Positions 42,600 through 51,577 of a stretch of 64,000 nucleotides of DNA are shown in pieces. The position numbers and the translations under genes are program-made. Under the pieces are notes generated by a model. The model saw only the letters and a list, made by a program, of their open reading frames with translations. It made no database searches and was not told where the DNA came from. Numbering within the stretch: the stretch's first letter is position 1; each line of letters opens with the position of its first letter. This DNA is from DSVQ01 sp964484765 (lineage in GTDB: Bacteria; Planctomycetota; Planctomycetia; Planctomycetales; Planctomycetaceae), in the NCBI GenBank assembly GCA_964484765.1, contig CAZAGI010000004.1:62001-126000 (forward strand). Direction: 5' to 3'.

Positions 42600-43345
42600 G
42601 ACCCGGTGCTCCGCCGGCGACAGACATGCAGCACTTCAGCCTTGAGTTGTTCCCGATGCACCGTCGCTGCCGGTTGATCGGCAGCGAGAAAATGTTCGAC
42701 AGAGAAGCCTGCGGCCTGGAGCCGCTCCACATAGTCCGCATCGGTGTAACACCGAAAGATGCCCTCGTCGTGAAAGACGGCGAGCCGCTCTTCCAGGCTG
42801 TTCGTCTCGAGTGTCGTTTCTCCCTGATAGAATGCGGGGACTTGCAGCAATGCCACTCCCGTGGGATGCAACACGCGAAAGATTTCCGCCATGGCTTGCC
42901 GGTCGTCCTGCATCGCATTCAGCACGTGGCAACAGTAGATGAGATGGATGGACGCATCTGCAAACGGCAACTGACGCAGGTCAAAGAATTCGTCGCCCAC
43001 ACCGGTGATGCCCCCGGAGCAGTAACGCATGCCCGCTTGCTTGGCGCGAGCGGTAAGCCACACGCGGAGTTCTGGTTCGGGGGCGACGTGCAACAGGACT
43101 TTTTCCGCGACAAATACTTCGGGATGCTGCGTGAAGTATCGCAGCGCCAGTCGATGCGGGGGCTTCGAACCGCAGACCGGGCAGCGAAAATCGACGGCTT
43201 CCCCCCACGGCTCAAACTGTCGCAAACGACTACGACAGATCGGGCAGGCGAACCCCCGGCCATGATGCCGCAGCCGTGTCCACGCGCGCCGCAGTTTCGG
43301 TCGCGTGGAAGCCGGAACAAGATGTTTCAGCCAGCCAAGGCTCAT
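42596..43345 (-). CDS. Class I methyltransferase with zinc ribbon
   Basis: The 249-aa protein's N-terminal zinc ribbon has CPICRSRLRQF and CPVCGSKPPHR. A methyltransferase-11-type domain follows (VLLHVAPEPELRVWL, then FFDLRQLPFADASIHLIYCC, EIFRVLHPTGVALLQVP). The Gly-rich SAM motif is degenerate. The substrate is probably a sugar in the repeat unit. It is linked by ATGA overlaps. Confidence 0.75.
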   Translation of the reverse strand: MSLGWLKHLVPASTRPKLRRAWTRLRHHGRGFACPICRSRLRQFEPWGEAVDFRCPVCGSKPPHRLALRYFTQHPEVFVAEKVLLHVAPEPELRVWLTARAKQAGMRYCSGGITGVGDEFFDLRQLPFADASIHLIYCCHVLNAMQDDRQAMAEIFRVLHPTGVALLQVPAFYQGETTLETNSLEERLAVFHDEGIFRCYTDADYVERLQAAGFSVEHFLAADQPAATVHREQLKAEVLHVCRRRSTGS

Positions 43346-44457
43346 GGTTTCACCGACGGCAAGGCGTGATCCGACACCAGAGCTTTGTAGCCGCGCTGTG
43401 GGTCGGGCTGGCTGGTGTTACCAAACTGTCGCTGTGTCAACTCGCGGACGCGGTCAGCCACGGGCATTCCCATTCGCCAGGGCATCACACGAGTGACGTT
43501 CACGTTGTCGGCCGCTTTTCGCCCCACCTGCGGGGCATGCCACAAATGCACAAACGGCAGATACCCATAGCGGCAGTGCCGTAACCCCTGACGGCACCGA
43601 TCATAGAATTCGTCATCTTCGCCACCCCAGTCGACGAAGCCTTCATCGAAACCGCCAATGGCGAAGAAGGCGTGGCGTCGAATCGCAATCGTGCCGCCCT
43701 TCCAATTCTGATAAACACGGCTCGGTACCAACGTCTCTGGAATCTGGTTGGTGCGTTCGACTGTCTCCGTATCCTGCGGTGTGAGATAGAACAGAAATCG
43801 CTGCAGCGAGGCCACGTCGTCATTCCCAGCGGAGAGCGCGCGGATGACTTCCGCCCCATAGCGCTGTGGGACGCAGATGTCGCCGTCATGAAACACCAGA
43901 ATCTCACCTGACGCCATCCGCGCACCAACGTTGTAGGCCCACGCCTTGTGCCAACCCCGTTCCACTCCCGATTTGCGGAGATGGTGATAAACCACACCCG
44001 CGGGCAGGGCGTTCCCCAAAGGATCTTCCGATTGATCAACAACCAGGCATTCCACGGCGACGTCTGTCTGCGCGAACAGCGAGCGAATCGTCCGCTGCAA
44101 TTGCGGGAGCCGGTCACGCCCTCCATGGGCGATGATAAACGACACGCGCGGTCCCGTTACGCCGAGTGGCTCATCCGCGAAACGAATCGGCCAATCACGC
44201 AGCGCCGCATTCATCAGTTGACGACCAAACCGCGGCCATACACCGCACGCGTGCAGGTCGCTGCCCCATTCCCAGTCGCAGCGAACTCCCGGTCCATGCG
44301 AGTTGGCTGTAATCTGCTCGATCCGATTGCACAGTGAAATCCAGCCTTCTGCCGGCGAGACGCCGACGGAGACCGGAACAGACAGCGCGTGCCGATACCG
44401 GGGCCAGTCGCGCAGGGCCACTCCCAAGAACTCTCGCACGGGTCGTAGAACACTCAT
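43342..44457 (-). CDS. Glycosyltransferase family 2 (galactosyltransferase-like C-terminus)
   Basis: The 371-aa protein has VSFIIAHGGRDRLPQLQRTI, ECLVVDQSEDP, and DXD-type LVFHDGDICVPQ. GGFDEGFVDWGGEDDEFYDR follows, the W-G-x-E-D-D/E motif of GT27/beta-1,4-galactosyltransferase-like domains. The N-terminal 100 residues are extra and of unknown role. ATG 44457 lies 2 bases after the upstream stop. Confidence 0.87.
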   Translation of the reverse strand: MSVLRPVREFLGVALRDWPRYRHALSVPVSVGVSPAEGWISLCNRIEQITANSHGPGVRCDWEWGSDLHACGVWPRFGRQLMNAALRDWPIRFADEPLGVTGPRVSFIIAHGGRDRLPQLQRTIRSLFAQTDVAVECLVVDQSEDPLGNALPAGVVYHHLRKSGVERGWHKAWAYNVGARMASGEILVFHDGDICVPQRYGAEVIRALSAGNDDVASLQRFLFYLTPQDTETVERTNQIPETLVPSRVYQNWKGGTIAIRRHAFFAIGGFDEGFVDWGGEDDEFYDRCRQGLRHCRYGYLPFVHLWHAPQVGRKAADNVNVTRVMPWRMGMPVADRVRELTQRQFGNTSQPDPQRGYKALVSDHALPSVKP

Positions 44458-44459
44458 CA

Positions 44460-45539
44460 CTAGGACTGAACCTGCGCCGTCGATTTCGAGTTTCCGAGCA
44501 ACGTTCGTTTGCACCGCGAGAGAAATTTCCTTGCCGGCAGCCACAGCAAAGACGTGACAATGCCACGGGCATTCCAACACTCGGCGTCACACATTCCGGC
44601 CTGAAACAAACTCTGTGCGGCATACCAGTCGCTGCCATGCGGGTTGTAGCGAACCCGCATCAGGTACTTGCCGGCCTGAGCCGCGCGACGAATCTCCGGT
44701 GAAGCCGCAGCAATGTCCGGCGATTGATCGATCATCTTGCCAAAGTCACGCACGATCTTTGCGGCCTGCGTATCGCGCTGTTCGCCGTGCATTCGCCGTT
44801 GCGAAAAGTAATGATCGCGTTTCTTGACGACTGTGCGGAACGCCATCCGAATCCACAAGTCGGTATCGGGCGCGTAGGGAATCCGTTCGTCCCAACCACC
44901 AAGCGCATCGAGCAACTCGCGACGGAAAAATGCGGACGGCTGCGGAATCCACGTGTGCAGACGGAAGAGATTCAGCAGCGAATAAGGCCCGATGCGATGC
45001 CGGGCGATTTCGCGGCCTTCGGCATCGACCTTGACCGTGTCACCGTAAAGCAGCCCCAGTTGCGCATCACGTTGGAACTCCTCGACCGCCGTTCGCAAGG
45101 CCCCGGGCAAATAGCAATCATCGGAACTTTGAATCGCAATAATGTCGCCACGCACGCGCGCAAAGCCCTTGTTGACGGCTTCGACCACGCCGCGATCGCG
45201 CTCGGAAATCCATTCCAGTTCCGGGATCGTGCCGTAGGATTCCAAGACGGAGACCGTATCGTCGCGCGATCCTCCATCCATCACCACAATTTGCAACGGA
45301 CGATAATCCTGCCCCAGAATCGAATCGATCGTTGCCCGGATGTAACGTCCCTGATTGAAACTCGGCACAACAATCGAAACAAGTGGTTGTACCGACAATG
45401 GCGGCAGCGGAAGCGGTTCCACAGGAATCGCTTTCGGGAGGCACAGCGCAGGGGGCACGCTACTAACAGTGTTTTCATTCTGCACGGGAATGGAGTCCGC
45501 GTTCATGGTGTCACATCGATAAGTTTCGGAAGCAGACAT
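44460..45539 (-). CDS. Glycosyltransferase family 2
   Basis: The 359-aa protein has VSIVVPSFNQGRYIRATIDS, QIVVMDGGSRDDTVSVLESY, RGVVEAVNKGFARVRGDIIA, and IQSSDDCYLPGAL as the metal motif. It matches the common polysaccharide GT2 subgroup with GxGxYDA-like DRGVxxAxNKG. The start is uncertain: ATG 45539 has GAGG close by, and ATG 45578 would overlap the upstream gene by 20 bases. Confidence 0.87.
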   Translation of the reverse strand: MSASETYRCDTMNADSIPVQNENTVSSVPPALCLPKAIPVEPLPLPPLSVQPLVSIVVPSFNQGRYIRATIDSILGQDYRPLQIVVMDGGSRDDTVSVLESYGTIPELEWISERDRGVVEAVNKGFARVRGDIIAIQSSDDCYLPGALRTAVEEFQRDAQLGLLYGDTVKVDAEGREIARHRIGPYSLLNLFRLHTWIPQPSAFFRRELLDALGGWDERIPYAPDTDLWIRMAFRTVVKKRDHYFSQRRMHGEQRDTQAAKIVRDFGKMIDQSPDIAAASPEIRRAAQAGKYLMRVRYNPHGSDWYAAQSLFQAGMCDAECWNARGIVTSLLWLPARKFLSRCKRTLLGNSKSTAQVQS

Positions 45540-45558
45540 CGCCTCGTTCGTGCTGGTC

Positions 45559-46689
45559 TCAAAACCGTCGCACGACATCGAGCCACGTCCGCATGAGCTG
45601 CGCGGTTTCAAGCACAAATTCGCGACCGCCTTCATCCCACACGAACCCCCGTGGTTGGGAAGCCATCGCTGTCATCGCTTCGGAGAGTGCGGCATACGCT
45701 TCCATCGGCGTGCTTCCCGACAGTTTCACGTCCTGCAGCCACGGCACGAATTCTTCAATCAAAACGATGCCAGCCAGTTCATGATACAGGTCTTTGAAGA
45801 GATTATGCGGTGTCCGACGGTGATCAAGAACTGGAGAACCAACGCGAATGCCGTGGCCCATCTGCTTCACAACTTTTTGCGTGAGGTAACCGCTGAGGAT
45901 GTCGCCGAAGCGGTCGATTTTCAGTCCCTGCAAATGAAACCCCATGCGGACGTAGTAGTAGGTGAGAGCCGCCGCGCGGGTGAGGGCCGTATTCTGCGTG
46001 TTGATCGGTGACCAGACATCCGGGCCGAGAATCACGCTCGGGCCGGGGAATCCGGTGATCTTGGGACGTCGACAAAGTCGGTACACCGCATCGACGTCGG
46101 GTTCGTCGAGCCACAATCCGGCATTCATGGCGACCGGAACCGCAGCGGCGTCGGGGTCCAGGTTGACGGTTCGGGCCGCACGTTGCGCAGCATAAGGAAA
46201 GCCGCGTGCGAACACATTTGCGCCGACATCACACGCGAGCAGCGAACAGATATTGAACCAGCGGTCCGACGACCGTACTTGCGGATCCTGAGAAAGACCG
46301 CCCACGACATGATGGCCGCCAACAAAGTCCTCTCCAGGCAGTGCGAAATTGTCGTCATCGATGGAGATCAGCACCTCACAACCAGCTTCCAGCGCCATGA
46401 GAAAGCCGACGTTGCGGCGGTTATCAGAGTTATAAGGGATAAAATCCGTAGGGGCTCCGACCCGCTTCAAAAACGCGTCCTGCTCGGTGAGCGACGGACA
46501 ATGCACGCGAAATCCCTGATCGCGCGCAGCTGCCGCGGCTTCGGCAACGGACGACGGCGTTTTGTGATCCGGGATCACATACACCGTGACTTCGTCGAGC
46601 CGGCCAGCGGTCTCAACGCTCTGCTGGAATCCCGCGAGGAACTTCGGTTCGAAGATGGTGGTCGCAACGATGGCGGTCGGTCGGGACAT
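45559..46689 (-). CDS. GT75/reversibly glycosylated polypeptide-like protein (UDP-arabinopyranose mutase family)
   Basis: The 376-aa protein parallels plant RGP proteins across several blocks. ISIDDDNFALP (DDD at 111-113) is the metal-binding motif. FARGFPYAAQR aligns with plant RGYPFSLRE, whose Arg is self-glycosylated (here Arg162). GLWLDEPDVDA aligns with GLWLNIPDYDA, followed by a NTALTRAAALTYYY and DRFGDILSGYL region. Plant members interconvert UDP-arabinopyranose and UDP-arabinofuranose. Mutase activity here is inferred; it could instead transfer a sugar. ATG 46689 is chosen over TTG 46698. Confidence 0.7.
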   Translation of the reverse strand: MSRPTAIVATTIFEPKFLAGFQQSVETAGRLDEVTVYVIPDHKTPSSVAEAAAAARDQGFRVHCPSLTEQDAFLKRVGAPTDFIPYNSDNRRNVGFLMALEAGCEVLISIDDDNFALPGEDFVGGHHVVGGLSQDPQVRSSDRWFNICSLLACDVGANVFARGFPYAAQRAARTVNLDPDAAAVPVAMNAGLWLDEPDVDAVYRLCRRPKITGFPGPSVILGPDVWSPINTQNTALTRAAALTYYYVRMGFHLQGLKIDRFGDILSGYLTQKVVKQMGHGIRVGSPVLDHRRTPHNLFKDLYHELAGIVLIEEFVPWLQDVKLSGSTPMEAYAALSEAMTAMASQPRGFVWDEGGREFVLETAQLMRTWLDVVRRF

Positions 46690-46700
46690 GGAGCTCAAAC

Positions 46701-48101
46701 CTATTCTGTACGGGCCAGTTCGATGGGAAGCAGGGATGCCAAGAAGCGGCTGAAGCGATTCCGGCCGGCTTCATTCAAATGATAGGGGTCGGCGAAATCG
46801 TCAGCGGTGAAGTACGGGTGATGCTCTTCATCGAGATATCGAAAGCCGATCTCCGCGGCCATTTGCCGCAATCGCTCGCGGGTTTCCACGCGATACAGCG
46901 GATCGTAAACCGCGGCGGCCTCGGGATGCGTGACTCCTTCGCAGACCAGCAACGTGACGCCTTGATGCTGGCAATCCCGAGCAAAGTGCGCGAACGCGCG
47001 AAAGTTGGCGGCGACGAAGCGTTTCCTTCCGACATTGTTTCGCAGGGACGTTTTGGCCTCTTCCATCTCTGCGGAAACGGCGAGTTGCGGACCGTCTGGA
47101 CTTACACTCGGGGGATGGCTCACGTCTTCCCAGTAATGGAAGACGACTCTTCGAAAATGATCGCGCAATCGCCAGGCCGGTACTGTTGCCGCAACGCCCA
47201 AATCCGCGAGATCTCCGCGCAGCGACCATTGATCTCGCACTGACGGGGACCAGTTACGCCCGGCAAGCAACGGCTGCACCCGTGCGGAGTGGTCGACAAT
47301 CGGTTCTTCGAACACCGCATCCAACCGCTGTAATCCCGCCGGTGTGGCTCCCCAACGCAACCGACTGACCGGCAGATCGTCTTCACGGAAGAAGTCGAAT
47401 TCCGAGAGCCAACAGACAATGATTCGTGGACGGGGGCTGAATAGAAAGCCTTCTAACCAGAGATATTGCAGCGGTCCAAAGCCAGCAAGGCAGTTTTTCT
47501 CCCAACGCACACCGGGAGATTGTTTGGCGAGTACCGCCAAATCGGTTCCCTGATAGATCTGGCTGGAACCGACCAAGCGCACGAGTGGTAACGAAACATT
47601 CTGCGGTTCGGAATGTTCGAAATTGCGCTGTTCCCACATCAACGTATTCCGAGCAAACGACGGATTCGGCGTCCGGACCAGCGCCCATTCCACGAAAAAC
47701 CAGTTGACGCGCGGATGCAACAAAGCGACATTCACTGCGATCAACAGCAGCCCGGCAGTGAGCGCCGCACTGGGCCATCGACTTCGAACCGGCTGCGTTG
47801 AGATGCTCAGCCACCAGCACCACGGCGCAGCGAACGCAACAAATCCCACGAGCAACGCCGGCGGCCACCGCAGCGATGCCGCCAGGTCGAAATCCACACG
47901 CACGGGTTGGAGATAGACCACAAACAAGAGATATCTTGCCGCCAACGCCCACGCAGTGACCGCCAAGATTGGTGACGCAAGGCAGGCACGCCAAGCCCAG
48001 CGTCGCTCGGCGGCGCGAATCGCGCCGATCACGGCCTCCGATGCGGACTCAACCGGCCAGGGCGTTAATGTCGCGTTTGTAGAGATGTTGGTCGTTGCCA
48101 C
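46701..48101 (-). CDS. Membrane-anchored SGNH-like protein, partner of MBOAT acyltransferase
   Basis: The 466-aa protein has three or so N-terminal membrane helices (LAVTAWALAARYLLFVVYLQ; PPALLVGFVAFAAPWCWWLS). An outer domain begins VRLVGSSQIYQGTDL, a GxSQ in place of the GDS nucleophile motif, and ends DPYHLNEAGRNRFSRFL, a DxxH motif of SGNH/DltD/AlgX-type proteins. Pairing with an MBOAT gene 10 bases upstream matches DltB/DltD and AlgI/AlgJ systems that acylate surface polymers. GTG 48101 is the best start and lacks a clear ribosome-binding site. Confidence 0.65.
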   Translation of the reverse strand: MATTNISTNATLTPWPVESASEAVIGAIRAAERRWAWRACLASPILAVTAWALAARYLLFVVYLQPVRVDFDLAASLRWPPALLVGFVAFAAPWCWWLSISTQPVRSRWPSAALTAGLLLIAVNVALLHPRVNWFFVEWALVRTPNPSFARNTLMWEQRNFEHSEPQNVSLPLVRLVGSSQIYQGTDLAVLAKQSPGVRWEKNCLAGFGPLQYLWLEGFLFSPRPRIIVCWLSEFDFFREDDLPVSRLRWGATPAGLQRLDAVFEEPIVDHSARVQPLLAGRNWSPSVRDQWSLRGDLADLGVAATVPAWRLRDHFRRVVFHYWEDVSHPPSVSPDGPQLAVSAEMEEAKTSLRNNVGRKRFVAANFRAFAHFARDCQHQGVTLLVCEGVTHPEAAAVYDPLYRVETRERLRQMAAEIGFRYLDEEHHPYFTADDFADPYHLNEAGRNRFSRFLASLLPIELARTE

Positions 48102-48111
48102 GGAATCAAAA

Positions 48112-49539
48112 TCAGAACTGAAAGTAAATGAATTCTCGACCGCCGAAACTTCCCAGCGCGAAGATCGCCAACACCACGGAGGCATAGACCGCGGTTCGCG
48201 GAAGGAACGATAACTCGCGGACCACGTTCAGCGTACCGGTCTTCTCTGCCAGATATTGCATCAACAGCAGGGGAACACAGAGCACGGCGAGTTGCCAGAT
48301 TTCGTGCGGCAATTCCGGAGCAATCGACCACGGCGACGCCAGTGCCGCGAACATTCCCAGGGCCTGGGAAACACTCGCCGCGCGAAACAACAGCCAGCCG
48401 ATGCACACGAGATGAAACATCACCACGACACGGACGCACCAGCTTAGCGAACCGACGGCAGGACGCATTGACGCCTGCGATTTTTCAGGTTCGCCGCGGG
48501 TCATCCCGATGCGATAGGCAATGAGGATTGCTCCGTGAAAGATCCCCCACAGCAAGAACGTCCAATTGGCCCCGTGCCACAAACCGCCCAAAGCCATCGT
48601 GAGCAGCAGATTACGACAGGTCTTGATCAGGCCGCCGCGATTGCCCCCCAGCGAGATGTAGAGATAATCTCGCAGCCACGTCGACAGACTGAGATGCCAG
48701 CGCTGCCAGAAATCACTCGGGTCGATGGCAAAGTAGGGCAGCCGGAAATTCAACATCAAGTCATAGCCTAACCATTTCGCGATCCCGCGCGCCATGTCGG
48801 TATAGCCGGAAAAATCACCATAAATTTGAAAAGCGAAAGCATAGACACCCACAAGAACCTCGGGGCCTGTGGGGTTCGAGAGTGCAAACACGCGGTCAAC
48901 AATCGGAGCGAGGTTGTCGGCAAGGACTGCTTTTTTGAAAAGTCCCTTCACGAATAACCACGTGCCGTCGGCATAATGCGCCCAGGTCATCGTCGGCTTC
49001 TGCAGAATTTGCGGCGCGAGATGCGCACCGCGTTCGATGGGTCCCGCCACCATCTGCGGAAAGAGCGTGACATACAGACCGTAATCGATCAGATTGGCAA
49101 TTGCCGGAATTCGCCGGCGATAAACATCGACGACATAACTTAACGATTGAAACGTATGGAAGCTGATGCCGAGGGGGAGGATCAGCTGCGAACTCCAACT
49201 CGGACCGCTGCCCCCCATGGTGTGATAGAGTTGCGAAGCGGTATCGGCGAGCAGATTTCCATATTTGAAGAGCGCCAGCAATCCCAGGTTCATGATCACG
49301 CTGATTGCCACCAGCGCTCGGCGCTTCCACGGACCTTGTGCGCGATCGAGTCCGTATCCCACACTGAAGTCGATTAGAATCGTCGACCACAATAAACCCA
49401 GAAACCGCCAATCCCAGTAGGCATAAAAGGCGCAGCTTGCCAGCAGCAGAAACAGGTTCCGCGGGCGATAGGGCAACACACGCTGGATCGGCCAGACGAT
49501 CAGCAGAAACAGCGCAAAATCAAACGAATTGAACAGCAC
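48112..49539 (-). CDS. MBOAT-family O-acyltransferase (AlgI/DltB-like)
   Basis: The 475-aa protein has about eleven membrane helices. It opens LFNSFDFALFLLIVWPIQRV, typical of AlgI/PatA, and contains GGLWHGANWTFLLWGIFHG with the two conserved His residues of the catalytic site. It would pass an acyl group across the membrane to the SGNH-like partner encoded next, which modifies the exported polymer. It starts at GTG 49539. Confidence 0.92.
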   Translation of the reverse strand: MLFNSFDFALFLLIVWPIQRVLPYRPRNLFLLLASCAFYAYWDWRFLGLLWSTILIDFSVGYGLDRAQGPWKRRALVAISVIMNLGLLALFKYGNLLADTASQLYHTMGGSGPSWSSQLILPLGISFHTFQSLSYVVDVYRRRIPAIANLIDYGLYVTLFPQMVAGPIERGAHLAPQILQKPTMTWAHYADGTWLFVKGLFKKAVLADNLAPIVDRVFALSNPTGPEVLVGVYAFAFQIYGDFSGYTDMARGIAKWLGYDLMLNFRLPYFAIDPSDFWQRWHLSLSTWLRDYLYISLGGNRGGLIKTCRNLLLTMALGGLWHGANWTFLLWGIFHGAILIAYRIGMTRGEPEKSQASMRPAVGSLSWCVRVVVMFHLVCIGWLLFRAASVSQALGMFAALASPWSIAPELPHEIWQLAVLCVPLLLMQYLAEKTGTLNVVRELSFLPRTAVYASVVLAIFALGSFGGREFIYFQF

Positions 49540-49575
49540 GACGGAACGTTACTTACCGCAACAGACTTCGACGAA

Positions 49576-50346
49576 TTACGGCTTCTTCAGGACACCGATG
49601 CCAAAGCCGTTTTGATCCCAACTCTCAACGAATTCCCGATGCTCGAATTTTTCCCGCAGCTCTTTCCAGAGTTGATGGACGCCACCGCCGTAACACAGGC
49701 TGTGCGGGTTTCGCTTCCCGGTGCGGGCGAATTCATCGGGAACGATATCGTGAAAGGCAATGAGCCCTCCCGAACGCACAAGATCGAAATACCCTTCGAA
49801 ATCGGCTCGCACGCCGGCATATTCGTGATCACCATCAATGAAGAGAAAGTCAAATCGCTCCGCTCCCAGCAGGCGACGGACCTTCGCAATCGTTTCCGGG
49901 GCGTACGAATTCCCCTCAATCACTTCCAGACGCTGCTGCGGCCGCGACAGAAAACGGGCCTTGCCGATGTTCTGCAGCACAAGATCGAGCCCGACAAACC
50001 GTTCCGCATCGCGAAACAGGCGGGTGAACATGAACGTATTGCCGCCATGCTTCAGCCCAATCTCCCCGACGATGCGCGGATGATGATCGCGAATGTATTC
50101 CAGAAACGGCACGATCTCGTTCTCGATCTGCAGGATCCCGAACTCTTTCCCGGCGACGGCGTACAACTCGCGCGCATCGTCAATCCGATCGAGACGGACG
50201 CGCAATTGATGCCAATCCCCTGGTTTGGGCCACCATGAGGAATCGACAATCTGCCGGACGGTCGATTGACCGCAATGTCGCAGCCGCTGCACGGTGGGTC
50301 GCAACTGGTCGCGAACACTCAGGGGAATCAGGTGTTTTAAGCTCAT
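49576..50346 (-). CDS. CmcI-like class I methyltransferase
   Basis: The 256-aa protein has HPRIVGEIGLKHGGNTFMFT as the SAM-binding segment. FDFLFIDGDHEYAGVRADFE and GLIAFHDIVPDE follow, the FIDGDH-Y motif of cephalosporin hydroxylase/methyltransferase-24 proteins common in polysaccharide clusters. The substrate is likely a sugar hydroxyl. ATG 50346 lies 1 base after the upstream stop. Confidence 0.83.
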   Translation of the reverse strand: MSLKHLIPLSVRDQLRPTVQRLRHCGQSTVRQIVDSSWWPKPGDWHQLRVRLDRIDDARELYAVAGKEFGILQIENEIVPFLEYIRDHHPRIVGEIGLKHGGNTFMFTRLFRDAERFVGLDLVLQNIGKARFLSRPQQRLEVIEGNSYAPETIAKVRRLLGAERFDFLFIDGDHEYAGVRADFEGYFDLVRSGGLIAFHDIVPDEFARTGKRNPHSLCYGGGVHQLWKELREKFEHREFVESWDQNGFGIGVLKKP

Positions 50347-50347
50347 C

Positions 50348-51577
50348 TCATTTCCTTGCGCGGCCGGTGATAACCTCGTCGGCCTTCTCGAACAGGAGCA
50401 GTGTCGGTCGAACGTAACACAGCCAATCGATGAGACTGCGTTGCCGATGCAGCTCAGCTTCGTACAGCGCCGAATCGTGCTCCAGTCTCTCGATTCTCTG
50501 CCGGGCTTCGGCCGGCGTTGTCGCACTTGTTGCCGGTGTGAAAAAGAAGCCGTGAGCTTGGAGTGCTTCCGGTGATCCAATCGCCAGGCATCCGGCGGCG
50601 ATGGCTTCCACCAGGGCGGTACCGTGGACACGGCGCTGGCCCGGTGTGATGAGGAAATACTTACTTTCCAGCAGTCGTGTCCTCAGGTCCGGGTCCATCG
50701 TTCGTCGCGGCGGTACCGACTTCCCCCCTTCGAGCCGCAGCGCGGCCGGTAACAAGGGACCAGTGACCGGGCCGAACTGCTCCAAACGCTTCCGTTCATC
50801 GTCGGACATGATCACCAGCGTATGATGATCGACGAAAACTCCGCTGCGCGGCTGATCCCATGGCAACTGAAACAGTTCGTGAAAACAGCCACTGAACTGC
50901 AAATGGTACGGGAACTCCACGACATGACCGGCACCCGCAGAGGGAATCCAGCGGAAGCCATGGTTGAGAAACACGTCTTGTCCGGCGGCTGGCGCAACAA
51001 CCCCCTTGGCAAACGACGGGGCCTTGATTTCGCGCACATAATACGCCCAGACAGTCTTTGGGAACTGCCGGGTGACCGCTGCCGGTACGGCAACATCCAC
51101 GCTGATAACGATGTCATATCGCGACCAATCGACGGCAGTGGGCGCAACGGCAAAGTTTCGCTGGCCGTAATCGCAACCGGGAATGCGGTCGCGGTAGCTG
51201 CTGAAGAATTCCACCGTGTCCCAATGCAGGTCACGAGCACGTTCCTGCCAGATCTGGCACTCTTCAGCATCGACGGTTTCGACAATGTGAAAGCGTGCTC
51301 CAAGTTTCGACAACAGCGCCACTGGCCCCGATCGCAACTGCGTCGATTCCAGTAACTCCCGCGGAGACGCTGTCGATGCGGCACAATACAAGTCTTCACA
51401 AACGTCTTGCTTAACCAATGCGATTCGCGGGGCTGATGCCGCGCTCAGCCGCTGCTCCAGTTCTTCTCGTCCGGATCGCAGCCGTGTTTCGAGTACCGTC
51501 AGCGCAGGGCTGTCTACGGCAGCGGGGCGCCTCCATCCGTCAAGCCAACGTTGAAATGTCCTGATCGCGGTCGACAT
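50348..51577 (-). CDS. Putative glycosyltransferase, GT-B-like
   Basis: The 409-aa protein's N-terminal part includes LLSKLGARFHIVETVDAEEC and a conserved YDIVISVDVAV. The C-terminal domain has LESKYFLITPGQRRVHGTALVEA with an E-A-I-A-A-G-C-L motif, as in exostosin-like and GT4-like enzymes. A helical tail follows. No exact family can be named. Placement among glycosyltransferases supports a transfer role. Confidence 0.6.
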   Translation of the reverse strand: MSTAIRTFQRWLDGWRRPAAVDSPALTVLETRLRSGREELEQRLSAASAPRIALVKQDVCEDLYCAASTASPRELLESTQLRSGPVALLSKLGARFHIVETVDAEECQIWQERARDLHWDTVEFFSSYRDRIPGCDYGQRNFAVAPTAVDWSRYDIVISVDVAVPAAVTRQFPKTVWAYYVREIKAPSFAKGVVAPAAGQDVFLNHGFRWIPSAGAGHVVEFPYHLQFSGCFHELFQLPWDQPRSGVFVDHHTLVIMSDDERKRLEQFGPVTGPLLPAALRLEGGKSVPPRRTMDPDLRTRLLESKYFLITPGQRRVHGTALVEAIAAGCLAIGSPEALQAHGFFFTPATSATTPAEARQRIERLEHDSALYEAELHRQRSLIDWLCYVRPTLLLFEKADEVITGRARK

